Below, piece by piece: positions 6,800 to 10,886 of a DNA stretch of 10,886 nucleotides. The DNA comes from Planctomycetales bacterium (GTDB lineage Bacteria > Planctomycetota > Phycisphaerae > SM23-33). The DNA is taken from assembly GCA_030642005.1 (NCBI GenBank), contig DAOWOP010000087.1, positions 1 through 10,886 of the forward strand. The letters run 5' to 3'. Numbering within the stretch: position 1 is the stretch's first letter; the number at the start of each line of letters is the position of its first letter. Under the pieces are notes generated by a model. That model did not search any database. It saw only the letters and a program-made list of their open reading frames with translations, and was not told where the DNA came from. Made by a program: the position numbers and the translations under genes.

Positions 6800-7369
6800 A
6801 TGCGAATTATTGCCGGTCAACACAAGGGTCGCCGCCTCCTGTCGCCGAAGAGCATGGCGACTCGTCCGATAACCTCGCGCGTTAAGACCGCATTGTTCAA
6901 CATCCTTGGCGATGCGGTCGTCGATGCGGTGGTGGCGGATTTATTCAGCGGAACGGGAAGTATAGGGCTGGAAGCAATCAGCCGAGGGGCAAAATACTGC
7001 TTCTTTGCCGAGCGCGACCGCCAGGCATTGGATCGTCTGAAGCGCAACATCGAGGCGATGGACCTGGCCGACCGCTGCCGAATATGGCGAGGCGATATTC
7101 TGCGATACCTGCGCCGCCGGCTTGATGAGATCGACGAGCCGATAGACCTTGCCTTCGTGGACCCGCCGTACGCTTTGCCGGAACGATGGCGGCCGAATGA
7201 AGCCGTCGAAAAACTGTTCGCCCCGCTGGCGGCGAAACTCGCCGACGACGGTATGGTAATCTTCCGCTGCCGACGAAACATTCCCCTGCCTGATACGTTA
7301 AAACCCTTGTACCTGCACGACAGACGCGATTACGGGCAAATGTCGCTGATATTCTTAAAGAAAAATTAG
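6800..7369 (+). CDS. rsmD: RsmD, 16S rRNA (guanine966-N2)-methyltransferase
   Basis: RsmD transfers a methyl group from S-adenosylmethionine to N2 of G966 in 16S rRNA during 30S assembly. The 189-residue length is normal for the family. The N-terminus MRIIAGQHKGRRL and the following RPITSRVKTALFNIL (22-36) are the family signature. Class I methyltransferase motif I is DLFSGTGSIGLEA (47-59), an acidic residue for the ribose follows in FFAERD, and the catalytic N-methylase motif is DPPY (121-124). The start is set by homology of the first residues: no Shine-Dalgarno sequence is visible, and the bases before ATG are the heptamer array plus TTTTAAA. It stands alone, repeats on both sides, with the right-hand inverted repeat overlapping its last bases. 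Confidence 0.95.
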   Translation: MRIIAGQHKGRRLLSPKSMATRPITSRVKTALFNILGDAVVDAVVADLFSGTGSIGLEAISRGAKYCFFAERDRQALDRLKRNIEAMDLADRCRIWRGDILRYLRRRLDEIDEPIDLAFVDPPYALPERWRPNEAVEKLFAPLAAKLADDGMVIFRCRRNIPLPDTLKPLYLHDRRDYGQMSLIFLKKN

Positions 7370-7481
7370 CAGGGATGCAGGGGATACATGGGATAAAAAA
7401 GTTAATTAAAGAACAGAAGATGAACGTCACCTGTTTTTAAATACTATTTCTTATCCCCTGCATCTCCTGCATCCCTGCTAA
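7366..7481. repeat. Long inverted repeat (31-bp arms) after rsmD, overlapping its stop codon
   Basis: The left arm 7366-7396 and right arm 7451-7481 match as inverted copies at 28 of 31 positions, both outer ends being perfect for 16 bp. Within the arms the motif GCAGGGGAT/GCAGGGAT recurs, giving an internal period of about 9. The 54-base centre is AT-rich and non-coding. The left arm begins inside the rsmD TAG stop; the right arm ends 18 bases before the DUF58 start. It could fold as a long hairpin serving as a boundary between the genes, or be a non-autonomous repeat element. Confidence 0.75.
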
Positions 7482-7499
7482 AAAAAGACTGGAGAGAGA

Positions 7500-8405
7500 A
7501 TGGCAAAGTCTCCATACCTGTATTTCGAGCCTGACCGACTGGCGAAGTTCGCCAATCTGAACCTTCTGGCCCGTCAGGTGGTGGAGGGGTTCATCTCCGG
7601 CCTGCATCGCAGTCCCCACAAGGGTTTTTCGGTGGAGTTTTCCGGTCAGCGCGAGTATTCCCCCGGCGACGACCTGCGACACCTCGACTGGGTCGCATGG
7701 GCCAGGACAGACCGGTTTTATATCAAGCAGTACGAGCAGGAGACCAACCTGCGGGCGTACATCCTGCTGGACATCTCCGGCTCGATGAATTACCGCTACG
7801 GCGGAGAGGTTACCAAGTACAGATACGGCTGCTTCCTGGCGGCCTGCCTGGCGTACCTGATGTGCCGGCAGCAGGACACGGTCGGGATGGTCGCCTTCGA
7901 CAGGAAGATACGCCTTCACCTTCCGCCGGCATCGACCGCGGCGCACCTGGACCGCCTCTTCACGGGCATCGAGAGGCTCAAACCCGGCAAGCAAACCGCC
8001 ATCGCCGAAACCTTTCACGAACTGGCCGAAAGAATCGCAAAACGCGGGCTGATAATCGTCATCTCCGATCTCTACGACGACCCGGCCGAGGTCATGCGGG
8101 CGCTTCAGCACTTCTGCTACAAGAAGCACCAGTTAATCCTGTTCCATCTCTTCGACCGTGCGGAACTGGAATTCCCGTTCAGGAAGATGACCAACTTTGT
8201 TGACATTGAGACCGGCCAGAAGATACAGGTCGATCCCCGCCTCCTGCGCCGGTCGTACCGCGACGAGATTAATGCCTTCATCGAGCGGTATCGCAAGGAG
8301 TGCAGCGACCGGAACATCGAGTACGTTACGGCGGTTACCGACCAGCCATACGACCTGATGCTGCTGAATTACCTTGCCCGGAGAAAGGCTATGGTGCGGC
8401 GATGA
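7500..8405 (+). CDS. DUF58 protein with von Willebrand A-type fold
   Basis: The 301-residue protein has no signal or membrane segment and should be cytoplasmic. The DUF58 signature is clear at residues 45-70: VEFSGQREYSPGDDLRHLDW followed by ARTD. A vWA-like domain follows with metal-site residues DISGS (Asp91, Ser93, Ser95), Thr166 in KQTAIAE, and Asp190 in VISDLYDD, so the metal-dependent adhesion site looks complete. Proteins of this family usually sit beside MoxR AAA ATPases and BatA-like membrane proteins and are thought to act in assembly or chaperoning of envelope or enzyme complexes. Here the BatA-like gene follows with an ATGA overlap, but no MoxR is next to it. GGAG lies five bases before the ATG. 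The exact role is not known. Confidence 0.92.
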   Translation: MAKSPYLYFEPDRLAKFANLNLLARQVVEGFISGLHRSPHKGFSVEFSGQREYSPGDDLRHLDWVAWARTDRFYIKQYEQETNLRAYILLDISGSMNYRYGGEVTKYRYGCFLAACLAYLMCRQQDTVGMVAFDRKIRLHLPPASTAAHLDRLFTGIERLKPGKQTAIAETFHELAERIAKRGLIIVISDLYDDPAEVMRALQHFCYKKHQLILFHLFDRAELEFPFRKMTNFVDIETGQKIQVDPRLLRRSYRDEINAFIERYRKECSDRNIEYVTAVTDQPYDLMLLNYLARRKAMVRR

Positions 8406-10555
8406 CATTTGTAACCCCGTTGCTGCTGCTGGGGCTGGCGGCGGCGGCGATACCGCTGGTGCTGCATCTGCTGGCGTCGGTGCGTGCGCCGCAGGAGTAT
8501 TTCCCCACGCTGCGGTTCCTGAAAATGGGTATGGAGAAGACCGCCCGCCGCCGGCGGCTGGAGCATTGGCTGCTGCTGTTGATACGCTCGGCGCTGCTGG
8601 CGATTCTGGCGACGGCGGTGGCCGAACCCATCCTGAAATCGACCGCCGGTTTCTGGGCCGACAGGCGCTTTGCAGCCGTTATTATCGTCGATAACTCTTA
8701 TTCGATGGGTGTCAGTCGCCGAGGCGAGTCGCGCTTTGACGCAGCCCGGCGCGAAGCGGCCAAACTGCTCGGCGGGGCCGACAGGCCCACCGCCACGGCG
8801 CTGATACTGACCAATTCAGCCGACCGACCCGAAGCCCTGCGGTCCGACCTGGAGGGCCATCGCCGGCAACTGTCGCAGGCAAGCCTCTGCTCAGGACGGG
8901 CGGCGATAGCAGAATGTGTCAGGGAGGCCCTGACGCTGCTGAAAGACCGAACCGCCTCGCAGAAAGCCATCTACATCTTCTCCGATATGCAGCGGATAAG
9001 TTTTGAGCATTTGGCCGAACTCAAAACCGCCGAAGTCCCGCTGATGCTGGTCGATTGCTCGAGCGCCGCGCCCGTGAACGTCGGGATCGATAACCTGAAG
9101 ATAAGCGCCGACCGAAGCCTCGGGCGGGAGGTGAAGTTCACGGCCTCTCTGATCAACTCCTCGCCGACGGACAGGCAGGTGCACGTCTGGCTCCAGGTCG
9201 ATGGAAACCAAATCGGCGAGACGGTGCGAAAGATTCTCCCCGCCGCGAGCGTCGAAGGCCCGACAAGGACGACCGTGCGGTTTGGCCATACCTTCACCTC
9301 TCCCTGCGTTCACGTCGGGCAGGTCGCCGTCGCCGAAACCGACGACCTCGCCGTCGATAACGTTCGGCGATTCAGCCTCCGGTTCGGAGGACAGGTCCGC
9401 GTGGTGCTTGTCCGCGGCGTCGGCCGGAGTGGCGGTGCATATGATCCCGCCGATATGCTGGCTGTGGCGCTGGATTCAGCCGATGTCTGGTCCATTCGAC
9501 GGCGGACGGTCCAGGCCCACCGGTTCGGAAAGGCTTCACTTGCCGGGGTTCAAGCGGTCTTCTTCGCCGACGTGCCGGAATTCAGCGCCGCCCAGGCCGC
9601 CGCTGTGGTTGAGTTCGTCCGCGACGGTGGTTCCGCCGTCTTTTTCCTCGGCCCCGCCGCCAGGGCGTCGAATTACAACGAGCGCTTCGCCGGAGTTCTT
9701 CCGGGGCGGATCGGAAAGGCGGTCGGGCAGGTCGGCATGGAGGCCCGCGGGCTGCGCGCGGTCAAAAACCTGCGACATCCGTATCTGGCGGGACTGTTTG
9801 AAGCCGAAGCCGATTATCCCGAAATCATCATCCAGCGTTACTATCGGCTGGAGCGGCTGACCGGGGACCACCATGCCGTTCTTTCGTCGCCGGCCGGCGA
9901 CCCGATTATTTCGACCAGGGATTTCGGGGCGGGGCGCGTCGTCCTGGCGACCACCACCGCAAGCAGGGAGTGGAACAACCTCGCCACCACCACGCTGTTC
10001 CTGCCGATCGTAACGCGAATATGCCTGGCCTCCGGCGAGCGGCTCGGCGCAGACAACACCTTCAGCGCCGGCTCCGCCGTTACGATCAAGCCCGGCGTGG
10101 AGATTTTAGGCAAGTCGGTCCTCAACGTTACGATGCCCGACGGCGCTATCGAGGTCCTGCCGCTCATCGCCGGTTCGGCCGCCGTGTTCACGAAGACGGA
10201 CCGGCCCGGCATCTATCGGTGGGATGTAGTCGCCGGGAAGTCCGCCGGCCCGGACCGCCCCGCCGGTGCGTTCGCCGTCAATCCCGACGGCATCGAAAGC
10301 GATCTGTCCGGGATCGCGCCCGAGACACTGGCGAAAACCATCAAATCGCAAAATGAAGGAGTGGGCGTCTATTTCGGCGGGACGCTGGAGCAGGTTCACG
10401 CCGCCGCCGCCGACGCCGCCGCCGGTGATAACCTCTGGGACCGCCTGCTGGCTGTCGTGATACTCCTGCTGATAATCGAGGCCGTTGTCGCCAACCGATT
10501 CCGACGAGGCGACAAACCGACACCGGCGCATCTGAATCCCGCGCTTGCGGCGTAA
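8402..10555 (+). CDS. BatA-like membrane protein: N-terminal double membrane anchor, vWA domain, GATase-like region
   Basis: The ATG at 8402 overlaps the DUF58 stop as ATGA, pointing to translational coupling; the frame is open further upstream (to 8300), but that part is a shadow of DUF58. The 717-residue protein starts with the two-helix anchor of BatA-type proteins: residues 4-27 and 56-76, separated by a segment with LRFLKMGMEK and an Arg-rich patch. A vWA domain follows with DNSYS (Asp97, Ser99, Ser101) and Asp195 in FSDMQ; the Thr expected at the fourth metal position aligns with Ala167. Residues about 385-425 (VQAVFFADV, then VVEFVRDGGSAVFFLGP) resemble a class I glutamine-amidotransferase-like fold, without a clear catalytic triad. 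A third membrane helix near 679-699 precedes a short basic tail. It is probably an inner-membrane partner of the DUF58 protein, with unknown substrate. Confidence 0.9.
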   Translation: MTFVTPLLLLGLAAAAIPLVLHLLASVRAPQEYFPTLRFLKMGMEKTARRRRLEHWLLLLIRSALLAILATAVAEPILKSTAGFWADRRFAAVIIVDNSYSMGVSRRGESRFDAARREAAKLLGGADRPTATALILTNSADRPEALRSDLEGHRRQLSQASLCSGRAAIAECVREALTLLKDRTASQKAIYIFSDMQRISFEHLAELKTAEVPLMLVDCSSAAPVNVGIDNLKISADRSLGREVKFTASLINSSPTDRQVHVWLQVDGNQIGETVRKILPAASVEGPTRTTVRFGHTFTSPCVHVGQVAVAETDDLAVDNVRRFSLRFGGQVRVVLVRGVGRSGGAYDPADMLAVALDSADVWSIRRRTVQAHRFGKASLAGVQAVFFADVPEFSAAQAAAVVEFVRDGGSAVFFLGPAARASNYNERFAGVLPGRIGKAVGQVGMEARGLRAVKNLRHPYLAGLFEAEADYPEIIIQRYYRLERLTGDHHAVLSSPAGDPIISTRDFGAGRVVLATTTASREWNNLATTTLFLPIVTRICLASGERLGADNTFSAGSAVTIKPGVEILGKSVLNVTMPDGAIEVLPLIAGSAAVFTKTDRPGIYRWDVVAGKSAGPDRPAGAFAVNPDGIESDLSGIAPETLAKTIKSQNEGVGVYFGGTLEQVHAAAADAAAGDNLWDRLLAVVILLLIIEAVVANRFRRGDKPTPAHLNPALAA

Positions 10556-10574
10556 CACGGGCGTCCCGCCCGTG
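10556..10574. repeat. Perfect 19-nt hairpin directly after the BatA-like stop codon
   Basis: CACGGGCG (10556-10563) and CGCCCGTG (10567-10574) form an 8-bp perfect stem with the 3-base loop TCC. It begins at the base after TAA. It is strong enough to act as a 3' stabiliser or terminator, though no T-run follows. Confidence 0.65.
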
Positions 10575-10585
10575 GATGAGCAGAA

Positions 10586-10604
10586 CATGGCCGAGACGGC
10601 CATG
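10586..10604. repeat. Second perfect 19-nt hairpin
   Basis: CATGGCCG (10586-10593) and CGGCCATG (10597-10604) form an 8-bp perfect stem with loop AGA. It has the same geometry as the hairpin 11 bases upstream but a different sequence, suggesting a paired REP-like element. Confidence 0.65.
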
Positions 10605-10618
10605 CCACATGCAGCAAC

Positions 10619-10653
10619 AAATTGACAATTGGCAATCGGCAATTGACAATCAC
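10619..10653. repeat. Heptamer array, five units (CAATTGR type), before the DUF4416 gene
   Basis: Five 7-base units run from 10619: AAATTGA, CAATTGG, CAATCGG, CAATTGA, CAATCAC. The array ends 7 bases before the DUF4416 ATG. Its units resemble the reverse complement of the rsmD array (CAATCAG), so both may come from one repeat family. Confidence 0.65.
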
Positions 10654-10660
10654 ACCTGTC

Positions 10661-10886
10661 ATGGGCGCGATAACTACTCCTGAACCGGTCAAACTCATCG
10701 TCGGGATGCTCTCGGTCAGCCGGGAGGTGCTCGCTGATGCGACCGAGCGGCTACGGCGCGACCTCGGCCCGGTTGATATTGCCGGCGAGGTGATGGATTT
10801 CGACTTTACGCATTACTACGACGAGGAAATGGGAGCAGGCCTGCTTCGGCGGTTCGTCGCGTTCGCCAAACTCATCGACCCGGACC
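10661..10886 (+). CDS. DUF4416 family protein, N-terminal part (cut by the window edge)
   Basis: Seventy-five codons are visible from ATG 10661 to the right edge. The start carries PEPVKLIVGML (7-17), then an amphipathic helix (SREVLADATERLRRDLG), DFDFTHYYDEEMG (46-58) and LLRRFVAFAKLIDPD (61-75), which I recognise as the conserved N-terminal half of DUF4416. The function of that family is unknown to me; homologues occur in planctomycetes and several anaerobic or thermophilic groups. There is no Shine-Dalgarno sequence before the ATG; a TTG at 10643, in frame, is an alternative but would start within the heptamer array. It follows the DUF58/BatA-like pair in the same direction after 105 bp of hairpins and repeats, so it may have its own promoter. 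Confidence 0.85.
   Translation, partial: MGAITTPEPVKLIVGMLSVSREVLADATERLRRDLGPVDIAGEVMDFDFTHYYDEEMGAGLLRRFVAFAKLIDPD

Noticed and set aside
7366..7481. Standard intrinsic terminator of rsmD
   Set aside because: The arms are separated by 54 bases, and the plus strand has an A-run, not a T-run, after the right arm. It may still hinder transcription, but it is not the classical form.
8300..8401. 34-residue N-terminal extension of the BatA-like frame
   Set aside because: It overlaps the DUF58 C-terminus; the ATGA junction and the immediate start of the membrane anchor at 8402 fit the shorter form.

Overview
The window reads as ordinary chromosomal DNA from a GC-rich, Gram-negative-type bacterium. 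A member of the Planctomycetota, possibly Phycisphaerae-like, is the best guess. The reasons are two lipoprotein signals, a DUF58 protein coupled to a large BatA-like membrane protein, a DUF4416 gene, a small lipoprotein of a type I associate with planctomycetes, and spacers filled with short-period repeats and perfect hairpins. This assignment rests on memory of gene families and style, not on a marker comparison. I see no rRNA, tRNA, CRISPR array, transposase or phage gene.

Layout. Positions 1-2678 (minus) hold a nearly complete two-unit M16 zinc peptidase with a lipoprotein signal; it runs off the left edge. Upstream, 2728-3198 (minus) is a stand-alone REC-domain response regulator, probably in the same transcript, with a good sigma70-like promoter at 3222-3250. 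Divergent from it is priA (3305-5545, plus), the replication-restart helicase. A convergent small lipoprotein of unknown function occupies 5691-6272 (minus).

Positions 6273-6799 contain no gene but are packed with repeats: two hairpins (the second followed by a T-run), an 18-20-nt-period direct repeat, two heptamer arrays and a GCAGAG-type inverted repeat, the last two kinds nested. rsmD (6800-7369, plus; 16S rRNA G966 methyltransferase) follows directly. A second long inverted repeat (7366-7481) overlaps its stop codon.

Next comes a translationally coupled pair: a DUF58 protein (7500-8405) and a 717-residue BatA-like membrane protein with a von Willebrand A domain (8402-10555), joined by an ATGA overlap. 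No MoxR ATPase lies beside them in the window. After the pair come two perfect 19-nt hairpins (10556-10604), another heptamer array (10619-10653), and the first 75 codons of a DUF4416 gene (10661 to the right edge).

The genes are mostly unrelated housekeeping or envelope functions; only the response regulator/M16 pair and the DUF58/BatA-like pair look like functional units. I found no clear new multi-gene system. The most unusual content is the repeat-rich spacers: nested inverted short-period repeats, and heptamer arrays placed just upstream of two start codons that lack a visible Shine-Dalgarno sequence.
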